NCBI GenBank assembly: GCA_033964015.1
Contig: CM066923.1
Location: forward strand, 3,768,978 to 3,832,977
Length of the DNA: 64,000 nucleotides
From: Scolanthus callimorphus
Taxonomy: Eukaryota > Cnidaria > Anthozoa > Actiniaria > Edwardsiidae
Reading direction: 5' to 3'
Part shown: positions 36,201 to 48,200 of the stretch, in pieces
Layout: each line of letters opens with the position of its first letter
Numbering within the stretch: the stretch's first letter is position 1
The notes under the pieces: generated by a model
Database searches by the model: none
What the model was told of the DNA's origin: nothing
Seen by the model: only the letters and a program-made list of their open reading frames with translations
Position numbers and translations under genes: made by a program

Positions 36201-39200
36201 AATTCCCCACACTGTATTCTGTAGTGTTATGATGTGATAAATACTGAGTCTGGGTTCCCTGTGGTCCCTTACCATTCAAAGTCATCCCGAGTGCACGCGC
36301 AATTTTGCTGAGTGATAGGTCGATCATAGTTATAACCATTGAAGCAGTGCGCATGCGCTATTCGCCTCTCGTAGATTGTTTTCCTTCCCATCAGACACCA
36401 CGAGCCGTTCCTCTCATCAGATGGGATCCACATCTTGTAGTCATCTTTCTTACAAGTGGTGCCTGTAAAGATGAGTAATAATTGTTAATTGATATAAAAA
36501 CTACCTTTAGCAGAGATGTTATGTCGTCTTACGGGTTAAAAGAGAGATATCAATGCCAATGGTTTTAAGAGTCTATTTTTCTAGATATTTTTTGAGAATA
36601 TTTATTTATTTCAAATTGTTATATATTTTTAATACATATATATATATTGATTTATACTGACGTGATGCGGAAGTTTTATCAGTCACTAAAGTAGATGTAG
36701 ATGTAGATCATGTACTGCTCTATCAAAGTTGTAGTTCAGTTCACGTGGTCAATGACGTCAGAGACATGCACTTCTCCTAGTCCCTTGGCTTACGTGCGTT
36801 CTAATTCACCACAGGAAGCCCACTTACCTAGGACTTTCCTAAGATCCATCTGTACAACAGTCCACCGGTGGCCACCAGGGTGAGACCCGAATATGGTGAA
36901 CTTCGTACTCTGTTCTCCGGGCTCTGTGAGAAGGCCATATACTCTCATTCGATCGTCTTTTAGGAATTGGTACGTCTGCCAGATCTCGCCTTCATTCCAG
37001 CTGTAGCTATAAGGGAATGCAATCATAAATAGATACGTTAGCGCTCTCACTTGTATCAAGGGTAATCAGAGCTGGATGATTCCAGCTATAAGCACGCGCT
37101 CTCTTCTTTATTCAGAAATGTCCAAGCCGTGTCCCACAAGTAACAGAATGCAGCGCGCGCTTTTAAACAGTTTGTTCACAAAAACAATACAATATAATAC
37201 AAGTTTATTGTGAAAAAAACGCTTAGCTATCAAGAGAGTTGTCACAGACGGAGCCAAAACGAAGTCTGTGATAACACGCCAGCTAATTCACAGGTATTTC
37301 GCATTAGAAATATAAAATCCCACATCTACCGACATGCAGCGCGCGCGCGTGAGTTTTAGCTGGAATCGTCAATTCAGTATGTAGGCGAAAGGGATACCTG
37401 AAATGCTGACTAAATTTCATACAAAGCGATCGTTTTCCTTTCAATGTTTTCATATACAGTGGACCTCGGATAACTCGAAGTCCCCGCTAACTCGAACTGA
37501 ATTTCGTTTATTAGCGGGTTCTACTGTACGTTTAAAGAAGTGACGCGGTTCTAGCTTCATGGCTAAACGTCACAATAGTCGATTTACAACATAATATTTT
37601 TTTTCATGTGTTCAATTCATTAAACTTTACATACAGGTATGAAACATCATAAGACTTACTATATCAAGTTAGTAAGAACGTTTCTTGGCACGGCAATTAA
37701 AACACCGCCATGGTCGCCAAAATTGTACCAAAATGAGCCCTTGAGGATCTGTGAATAACAGCACAACCAAACCATATCAATGTATCGACATTTTTTACAT
37801 TAAAAAAATACGTTTTCAGCAGTTGTGCCCCCCCCTCCCCCCCACACACACACACACACACTTTCCCAAATGCTGGCTACACACAAAGTAAAAGCAAGCA
37901 ACTTTATTAACGTCTCAAATCTTCTAGCTGTGTACTACTAATTGGGGAGACGGCGCACTACTTAACCCCCTTTTTCTATCAGAGCTCCAGGTGAAAGGAA
38001 TTCAAACCTATAAGTTTGTCATGCACAAACACACTGCACCACCTAGCCGTACCTACCACACCAATGATTTGAGTTGAAACTTGAAAAAATGTGCTTCAAT
38101 GTGGACTTTGAGAGGGACTAATGTAGAGAGGGGTATGGGGAAAAAGAAAGGGTTTTTACATGATATGCTTTTATCCCAGGGGGTAGGAAGGTGTGAAAAG
38201 CTTTCATCTTCTCCTCCCTTTCCCCAAAAACATGGCCAACCTCAAAATGTTGGTTATAGCTGAACTACCCTGCTGAAAAGATGATTTTACCTGATGCCAG
38301 GAGAGTCCTGCGTCCGTGGACAAATAGACATCAGCCCTTACTCGCAGGTTCTTCCCAAGTGTGCCTGTAGTGTTAAAACACATTATCACGATTTTAAAAT
38401 TGCGCGTCAACCTGCTGATATGCAAAATGATGCCACCACTAACATGTATACATATACATGGATTGTATTGTACAAAAGGTTGCTTAGAGAATAGACCTCC
38501 TCGGCTTGGGCGAAATGTTTTCCCATTTCAGATCATCTAAAAATCTAGCAGACAGAGTATGTATCCAAAATGCTGTATACTAACCCATGGCCATAATGAT
38601 TCCTGGTGCTGAACGCTTTGATAGCATTGGAGTATACTGAGTGTAGGGGTAGTACTTGCCAAACTCTTGAGACACATGCAGTGAACAATTGGGCTACCGA
38701 TAAGAAGACACAAAATTACCAAATAATTATACCAAATATAACTACAATAGGAATTACACGTTTCAGAAGGACTTGGATAGTAGCCAAAATGCAATAACTT
38801 CTCTGCAGAACTGGTGAGTAATGAGCTTGGAGAAGAAATAAAGTCTGCAAGAATGAGGATTTCTTCGTCTAGATTTGATTTGGACACAGCCTTAGAAGGT
38901 GTGTAGAAATTCCAAATTACCATCTCAAAACAAAATCTATAGCATGATTTCCTGAAAGCAAGCAAAAATACTGCAGCTGATTCTCTAAATGAGCGGATGA
39001 AAATGGATGCTTTCTTTGACTCAGTATTTTACTAGGCAGCAGACGTTTTACTCACCAAAGAGCAGTTGAGTAGTTTCCCTGTATTGTCCATCTTAGGGGC
39101 AGGAATTGTGTTCCACTTTCCTCCCTTGTCAAATGATATCAAGGAAATTATAGTGCGATGCCCCACCCTTCCAACAGAGAGCTGGCTGGCAAGGTACACC

Positions 39201-42200
39201 CCTCTGATACCATCTACTTTGTGCAGATCCACAAAGGAATGGTCAATGTAACGCCTAGGGGAGATAAAACCAAAAGATGGGCCTACTACTACAATTGCAC
39301 TTGCCACCCCTTCATTCCTCTTTGCCCTTTCCAAATGTTGCTAGTCAAGCTGGACAAGCAGCCTAGTACTTTTCCAGACAACATTGAAAGAGACATGAAG
39401 GGCAAGTGCACTATCTACTTTTGCATATCAGGGTTCATACACTTCTGAATGACAAAAATCCAGGATTTTCCCGGAAGTAGTTTTTTTTTCAGGAGTTTTT
39501 ACTGGGTAGAAATGCCCCTCCCCTCCAAAAAAACATGACAAGTCTGGAGGATGTCATAATTTGCAGCCCAAAACCAGATTTACAAAACTGATTGATTATA
39601 CCACATTTGAGTTGAAACATTTCTCCAGGATTTTCCTTAAAATTGCAGGACTTTCCAGGAAGAAAATGAAAATCCATGATATTCCAGGATTTTCAGGATG
39701 GATATGAACAGTGGGATATGATGGTAGTATTTCAAGCTCAGTCATCAAGTTATAATCATGTTCTACAGACCTCAACCATGGACTGCCTGTCTTGATAGAA
39801 AAGTAGAGAACTCTTGGAAGTGACAAGCTATACTTCAATCCTGATGCATCTGATATATAGAGATGTGTAGTTCTTGTGCTGTGACTAATGGCCAGAAACA
39901 CTTGGTTCTCAGATGCATCAGCCACTAGGTAGTCCTGGCAAAGAAGAACAGCAGCATTGATGTACTGTACCAGAAATTTTGTAACTGGATGGAAATTGTT
40001 CTTACAAATGGGAGCATATTTTCAACTAATGAAAACAACATACCAATATTGGGAGACGTGTAGGAACTTGTGCAGTTTGGAATGAACCTCTGTCTTTGGA
40101 AACCAACAGTACCAGCTGATTTTTGGTGCCTGGCTTTGTCTTGGGAAAGAAAATGTTCAAAAATATCACAGCATATTAATTAATTCCATGTATAATATTT
40201 GACAATAATATATCAAACACTAGAACATGTTTCATCAGGATTTGAAACACTGAGAAGTGGGTTGAAAAAAAATGAGGCAAAATGACTTGTCAAACGAATG
40301 ATTTAATGCCAAGAAAAAGAAGGAATAAAATCTCAAAATTCTATGCAAATTAAGACTGTCTTTTCCAACCTCCTCCATGCTTATGATTTTCTTTAAGCTT
40401 GATGAATTATTAATGAGTTTGAGAACAGTATGGAATCCACAAGATGGATTTGGATTAGAATCTGAAACTTATTTATTCTGTATTGTGTAAAAGATAATAA
40501 CTGTAAAGAGTGGACTTATTTTCTGAGACTCCCGGTAATCAGAATATGCATTTTTGTTATTCCAATTGCGGCAAATTGCTTTTGCTATCCACATTATTGA
40601 AAATTTCAAAAATGACTTTGCGTCCCTTTGAACCGCTTTTTATATCATCATCCTCACCTGAGTTGCAAACATAAAGTTATCCACAACTTCAAAGTCATTC
40701 ACGCCTGTTATCAGTGACACTGCACTGTTGGAGAAGTAGTCAGTCCTTACAACAATTGACTTCCCTCCTGGGGAAAAACAGCATTCTTAACATCTAGTAT
40801 AATAGGGTATTTCTAAGGTGCAAAGAAGATGCAGAAAATGTCCATAGCCACTAAACTGTAATATGTGATTTTGATTGCATGGGCCAGTTGTACATGTATG
40901 CTTATCCAAGATCAACATCAAGTAGCTGGAGAAGGTTCCATTGGTGAAAATCCTAAAGCATGAACCTATAATAGCAGTGGTTGTACAGGAATACAAATTG
41001 ACCTTTCACCCCACAGACATGGGATCTCTAAGATACAAACTGCAATTGCATAGTGCAGCCAGAAAGCTGCAGTTGAATCAAAGATGGGACCTTGGTTTAT
41101 TGTCTCATCCAAAATACATGGAACATCAATCAATAACCACCCAGGTCTGAAACACAATTCAAGCAATGCCCAAGTCAGATCTCAATGAGAGGCAAGTGCC
41201 TCACTACCTCTGAAATTTCCAAATCCCTTCCATTTGGGAGGTATTGTCTGATTCTTTCTGTAATCACACACTGCCATTTTACCTGACTGTTCTTCTCTCT
41301 CCACATACAATGTGTTGGCATTGTCCAGTGGTGGAATTCCCCTAAAATGCAAAAAATTAAGTAAAGTAAACAATCAGATGGAAATCATGGTTGAAAGGTT
41401 GGAATTTCACATTGGGTGGCACTTACCAAAAGAAGGATCTGACTCGTTCATCTTTGAGTGTCCAAGTGAATCCATAATTTTGAGAGACATAGAGCTACAA
41501 ATTGAGGCAAATTTTAAAATGTTATAAAAATGGCTTCATAGTGTGACAAGTATATACTCAAAGCAAGGAGAGAATTTACCAAATGCATCCCCACTCCTCT
41601 GGGAAATCAAAAATGTAGTATTTGTATGGAAATTTGAATTATTAACCTCTGGAAAATTTGGGCCTGACATTGCAGCCATATGGTCACCAATGGCGACTAA
41701 CCAAAATTTCAGAGGTTGTCAAATTAATGGAACTCCATCTTTCTAAGTTCAACCAGAGATCCAAGTTTATGTGGCAGCTAAGCATTGCTTTTTGGTGGCT
41801 AAATTGTTTGAATTGGTCGGCAATGACACCTAGCGAAAAAATTTCATGTCCAAACCTGCCCCTCAAGTCCCTCCTCTCTGAAATTACATTTGTATGATTC
41901 CATGTGTGGTGGGCTTTTCTGGAATTGTTCATTTGATGTACCATATAACCATTTTGCTTCTAATTGTCTAAAAATACAGTACAGGACAATTACAAGTAAA
42001 ATGGTAGCCACATTGCTCTTGTTAAAAGCAAAAGTGCTCTGCTTACCCTTTTTACAGATGCTGTAGTATCATATGCCAAGACAACATCTGAATTGGATGG
42101 ATGGTAGGTGATCTCATCTGGAGTAAACGGCACACTAGCTCTGAGAAACGTACTGCAATCATCCGTAGTGATGAACAGGAGTTTGTGTGTTCTGTCTGCA

Positions 42201-45200
42201 AATATGTACTGTGAAAAAAAGGTAGAATGTTTACTTTTTAGTGCGAAAAGCCCTTGACCACATAAAGTTGTGTAGTGATGTCACTGATGACGTTACATCG
42301 CACAACCACCTTGTTGCACCCCCCTTGACCCATGAAGAACTTGTCCAAGTTTGGTTGTCTAGCTACAGTATGGCAGTATGGGTTCTTCTTTTATCAAACT
42401 TCTATATTTTTAGAGGTACTGATTATCCTATAAGCCTTATTCACACTTGCCATGTCGGGGATACTATTTGTGACAAGGGTAAGTCAGATTCACAAAAAAA
42501 TTGTACCAAGCTTGTATCTTTTCTAGTTTTTACAAAGAGATCTTCTAATACCAAGCCTAATACAGAGAACCAAACTTGGGTGAAATTATCTAAGTGGCAA
42601 GGGGGGTGCAAGTGCTTAGTCATGTGGTAGGACGGTGACAGGCTATGTATGTACAATGGCAACCTTTCTTTCTCATTAACACAGAAACATATGTTACTGG
42701 GAGCTCCACTTATAGCAGGGCCCGTGGTTTGATGCGCTGGTGCGGAAACGCATAATTTGGCTTTCTCCGCATATAATCCGCCAAATCCTGCATAATCGCG
42801 AATAATTTCCCAAACTTTTGTGAAAGTCATTGAAAAGGCACCATTACTTGGTGAATTTCAAGCTTTGTTACATTTTTTTTTTCACAAAAGTGATACATTT
42901 CTTCTAAAATCGTCTGTCCAATGTCAAAACAACTCGATAGAAATGCTAATCGCGTTGAGCTGGGAACTGATGTTGACAAGAAATAAAATGCACCTAGTTA
43001 GAATTGACCAAATAACTAATATTTCCAGCTGAGCAAGATAGACTCAAACACATGTTTGTGCTTTGGATAATTTAACAAGTATAAACACGCGGGAGAGGAC
43101 GCTAAACACGATAAACACTGTCGACTTTAATTCAGTTCACATTGATCGATTGATCACTTCACATTACGCTTTTGTATGGATTTTTCACGACAGAAATGTG
43201 GCACGCGTTTCCCACGTCTCTGGTTTTATAAAAGCTCTTACACTACTTCCGACGATAGTGCAGATCGCTCTCGAGACCGGGATTAATTTTGAGAATTACA
43301 CGCAGAACGGCGGCAAACAAGTGCGACAATGTTTTTGTGATCACGAGAGAACGTAACGATAGCTACGATAGTCTGCATGTAACTCTCGTGACCGTTCAGT
43401 TCATGTTGCTACGATCATTGTGGTATGAAAAAGGTAATGCTTTTTGTAAGAATAAGGTTTATTAAAAGTGAAACCGACGTCTACCTGAAAGAAAACGTAG
43501 CGTCATTACGTTAGTAAAGTGAAGCTATTGGAACTCATTGCAAAGCATTTTATAAACAAACAAGAGTTGTTAAAGTCAATTAGCAGCTATATCCATGTAA
43601 CAAAACAGCTAAAAACAGCAAAATACGTTATGACACTAGGAAAAAATATTGTGCAATCCCGCATAATTTTGTATTTTTAGCACATAATTTTGTATTTTTA
43701 GTGCATAATTTCAGAACAAAACGGACATAATTTCAGAAAAAAATCCTGCATCAAACCACGGGCCCTGTTATAGCCAGTGGCTAAATCTATATATCATCAG
43801 CAGTTCACCAAGATGTTTTTCTACAAAAAGATATCACAGTTTTCTGGCAGCTATCAGGCAACATGCCTCATTTTTATGTCCGCATCAACATCAGGCATGC
43901 TTTCCAGCCCTGTGTTGATGGTGATGGAATTGAATGTCAAGCCATTATGATGATCATAATGATTATGGCTATCATCATATCACCTTCGTAATCATCATCA
44001 CTGCCACTTACCACGGAAATAATCTCATATCTTCATATACGTTGATAGTGGTGGAAATGACTGGTCAAGAAGAATATGATGATAATGATTATGGCTATCA
44101 TCAATATCACCTTCGTAATCATCATCGCCACCAGTTACCATGGAAATAATCTTATCTCTTCATATATGTTGATGGTGATGGAAGTGACTGGTCAAGAATA
44201 TGATGATAATGATTATGACTACCTATCATCAATATCTCCATCGTCATCATCATTGCCACCACTTACCACAGAAATAATCTCATCTCTTCATACAAAATAA
44301 TAATAACAATTATAATAATAATTAATCAATAATTAATTAGTTATAATAATTATTAATAATAAACCTACCCTTGTGTTATCCACAGGTGAAGCATAATATC
44401 TTGTCACCCTTGCTGCACTACCATCTGACTGATTAAAAAGTGATGAGTAATTGACAAAGCTTTGCCCATAATCTTTAGATATCCACACATGACTTGTGCT
44501 AGCGGGCCCAGGGCGGCGATCACGTGTGAGAATAACAATGGTGTCTCTGCTGTCTCCTGCCCAGTGGACATATGCCATGTTGTGACTGTCATTTAAATGA
44601 AGCTGAAAGAAAAGGGAAGTGACAATGTTTTATTTTCAATCAGGATTCTGTCAATGTCAGATGTGTTGAAATCCTCTAAGGCACAGTCGGGTGCAACACA
44701 AATTCAACAGGCGACCAATCAGAGGACCAAGTGGGTCATGAGGTGAACATGTAACTTTGTTCAGAACACTCCCCCTCCCTCCCTGGCCTGACCTTACATC
44801 TGTCAGCATCAAGATGATCTGATAAATGGCTATTGCCAGTTTGGGGAGAGGGACTATCCACTAAAAGATACTTAAAATGGCTCTAACCCCCCTCTCCCCC
44901 CCCCCCTGGCCTGACCTTACATCTGTCAGCATCAAGATGATCTATGGCTATTGCCTGATAAATGGCTATTGCCAGTTCGGGGAGAGGAACTATCCACTAA
45001 AAGATACCTAAAATGGCTCAAATATAACCCTTCCCCCCCCCCCCCTGACCTTACATCTGTCAGCATCAACATGATCTATGGCTATTGCTTGATAAATGGC
45101 TATTGCCAGCTAGGAAAGAGGGACTATCCACTAAAAGATACTTAAAATGGCTCAAATATATTTTTAACCTAAAAGGTACTATCCATTGTTGTTGCTTTGT

Positions 45201-48200
45201 AACTCTATAACCAAAAGTAAAATGGATGTCATTTTTATAGTACAGGAAAATGGTGCAGAATTGTGCAAATTAGGGAAACAAGCATGAAATTTGGCAGACT
45301 GATAAAGTTTCATACGCTGAACATTTTTAGAAGTGGAGCCACGCCCCAAAATGGATACTTCCAGTTTTATAGCCATGGAATTAATTATCATAAATAAATT
45401 TTAAAACAACAGATAACGTTTCTCAAACGCTGTAAAACTTAGGACTGTGATAAAGCAAAGGACGATCAATCATCACACATACAGAACCACACCCTTCGAT
45501 CGATACTTCCAGAGATATTAGCGCTTTATCCAAATATAAGGAAAATGACCACAGGGAAACTGTATGGGGCTAGATGGTTTTGAAATTTTGTACATAGAAT
45601 GTCTTAAGTAATGCAAGAAACTTGAAAGGTGGAGCCACGCCCCAAAATGGATACTTCCAGCTTTGCAGCAATGGAATTTGAATATCTGAAATATGTTTTT
45701 TTAGAAACAACACTTAACTTCTCTCAAAAGTCTTGAAATTTGGGACCATGATAAAACAATCGCATTCGGTCATCATGCATACCTGACCACGCCCATTGAT
45801 GTCAACTTACAGAGATAATAGTGCCGGATACAATTTTATATAAAACTACCAAAGACAAACTGTATGTGGCTAGACTATTTTGAAATTTGGTACATAGGAT
45901 GTATTTACCACTGCAAGTGCCTTAAGAGGTGGAGCCACGCCCCAAATTGGATACTTCCAGTTTTACAGGCATGGCATTAATTATCGTAAATAATTTTAAA
46001 CACAGCAATTAACGTTTCTTAAAACCTGTGAAACTTAGCAAGGTGATAAAACAAAGGACGCTAGGTGATAAAACTTGCACCATGACATACGTCATCGATG
46101 ACGTCATCAAAACTAGAAAAAGTAATATCTCGAGAACAAAACATCGCTAGGTGACCAGACTTGCACAAAGTTATCTGAGTGACAAGGGGGGTCCAGTAAC
46201 AAAGTCTGACAACTAGAAAATTGATATCTCGGGAAGGGCCGCAACAGGACCAAAAGTCCAAAACTACTTGGATAAACAGTATCCACGATTTCACCGAGGC
46301 AGTCGGTGCCTTTGATTTATATTGGAAGAATCTCCCCCAAAAATATGGTATACATATACACACTACAAAATACACAGAAAACTTTAAACAACCTTTAAAC
46401 AGTCACACCTCGATGAATAGAAAGTTTGAAAAAATTCAAACGCAAAAATTCCGAAAAGTATATAAAAAAGTTTGACAGAAATGAAACAGAGGCTCATTTT
46501 CTTTCATGATATCGTAGACGATTTCCTTCCTTCGCTATTTGTTGTTTGGCTTTGTATGACTTCATTGTTTTATTGAGTTTCACTGAGAGTAAAGATCATG
46601 TTTGGCAGAGAATATGAAATTCGTTTAAAAATTATATAATAGTAGCTGATCGTTCAGTGTCAAAATGCACAACAGGGTTGAAGTTAAGTCGCACTTAGAC
46701 AAGAAAGAAAGAAGTTGAAACTTTGGTGCAAAAATTAAACACAATTGGGCAGTAATAAGAATGTGAAATGCATGTCATTATTGTACAAATTAATTCGGTC
46801 AACGCTTAAAAGTTTCTCAAACATCATGAAACTTAGTTGAAGATCATCCAAAGGACACACAGAAACACACCCATACAGTTTCTAATTGGCCAGTTTTATA
46901 CTTCTCTGGAAGTGTAATACACAAATTCCATACCTGCAAAACTGGAAGTATTCGTTTTAGGGCGTGGCTGCACCTCGAATTTAATGCAACGCTCAACACA
47001 TTCAATGTTGCAAACTTCAAACAAGACTGACCACATGCAGTTTCTCAGTAGCTATTTTGCTAATAATTGTATTCAGTACTATGATCTCTGGAAATACTTA
47101 TCAAGGGCGTGGCTCTGTTCATATATAATGAACGATTGTACTTTCCCTTGTCGCTGTTTTAAGTTGCATGACTTTTGAAACTAAACGTTAAGACCTGTTT
47201 CTAAAATATCTTTAAGATAGATTCAAATGGTTGAAAAGCTGGAAGTATCCATTTAGGGGCGTGGCTCCACCTCTAAAGGCACTTGCAGTGGTAAATACAT
47301 CCTATGTACCAAATTTCAAAATAGTCTAGCCACATACAGTGGTCTGTGGTCGTTTTGTATAAAAATTGTATCCGGCGCTAATATCTCTGTAAGTTGACAT
47401 CAATGGGCGTGGCCCGGTATGCATAATGACCGAATGCGATTGTTTTATCATGGTCCCAAATTTCAAGACTTTTGAGAGACGTTAAGTGTTGTTTCTAAAA
47501 ATACATATTTCAGATATTCAAATTCCATTGCTGCAAAGCTGGAAGTATCCATTTTGGGGCGTGGCTCTACCTCTCAAGTTTCTTGCATTACTTAAGACAT
47601 TCTATGTACAAAATTTCAAAACCATCTAGCCCCATACAGTTTCTCTGTGGTCATTTTCCTTATATTTGGATAAAGCGCTAATATCTCTGGAAGTATCCAT
47701 CGAAGGGTGTGGTTCTGTATGTGTGATGATTGATCGTCCTTTGCTTTATCACAGTCCTAAGTTTTACAGCGTTTGATAAACGTTAACTGTTGTTTTAAAA
47801 ATTATTTACGATAATTAATTCCACGGCTATAAAACTGGAAGTATCCATTTTGGGGCGTGGCTCCACTTCTAAAAATGTTCAGCTCGTCAAACTCTATCTG
47901 TCTGCCAAATTTCATGCTTGTTTCCCTTATTTGCACAATTCACTATAAATCCTGCACCATTTTCCTGTACTATTATAGGAGGCAGAAAACAACCCTTAAC
48001 GATATAATGATCACCCCAACCAAACATATGGGTGTCCCCCCAGGAGCTATTGCTAGAATCAGACGAGGTTATTTATTATAGTCATGTGCATCAAACCATG
48101 AACAAGCAACAAGGTTTCTAATTTCAGATGATTTTTCCCTTTTCTGTTCTTTCCCCCCGAAAAATATTGAAAAGAGGGGAGGGAAATAGGACAAGAAAAA

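Noticed and set aside
41543..41944. Short ORFs around 41.5-41.9 kb
   Set aside because: Intronic, low-complexity composition, both strands open, and no domain; SORLA exons on either side join in phase without them.
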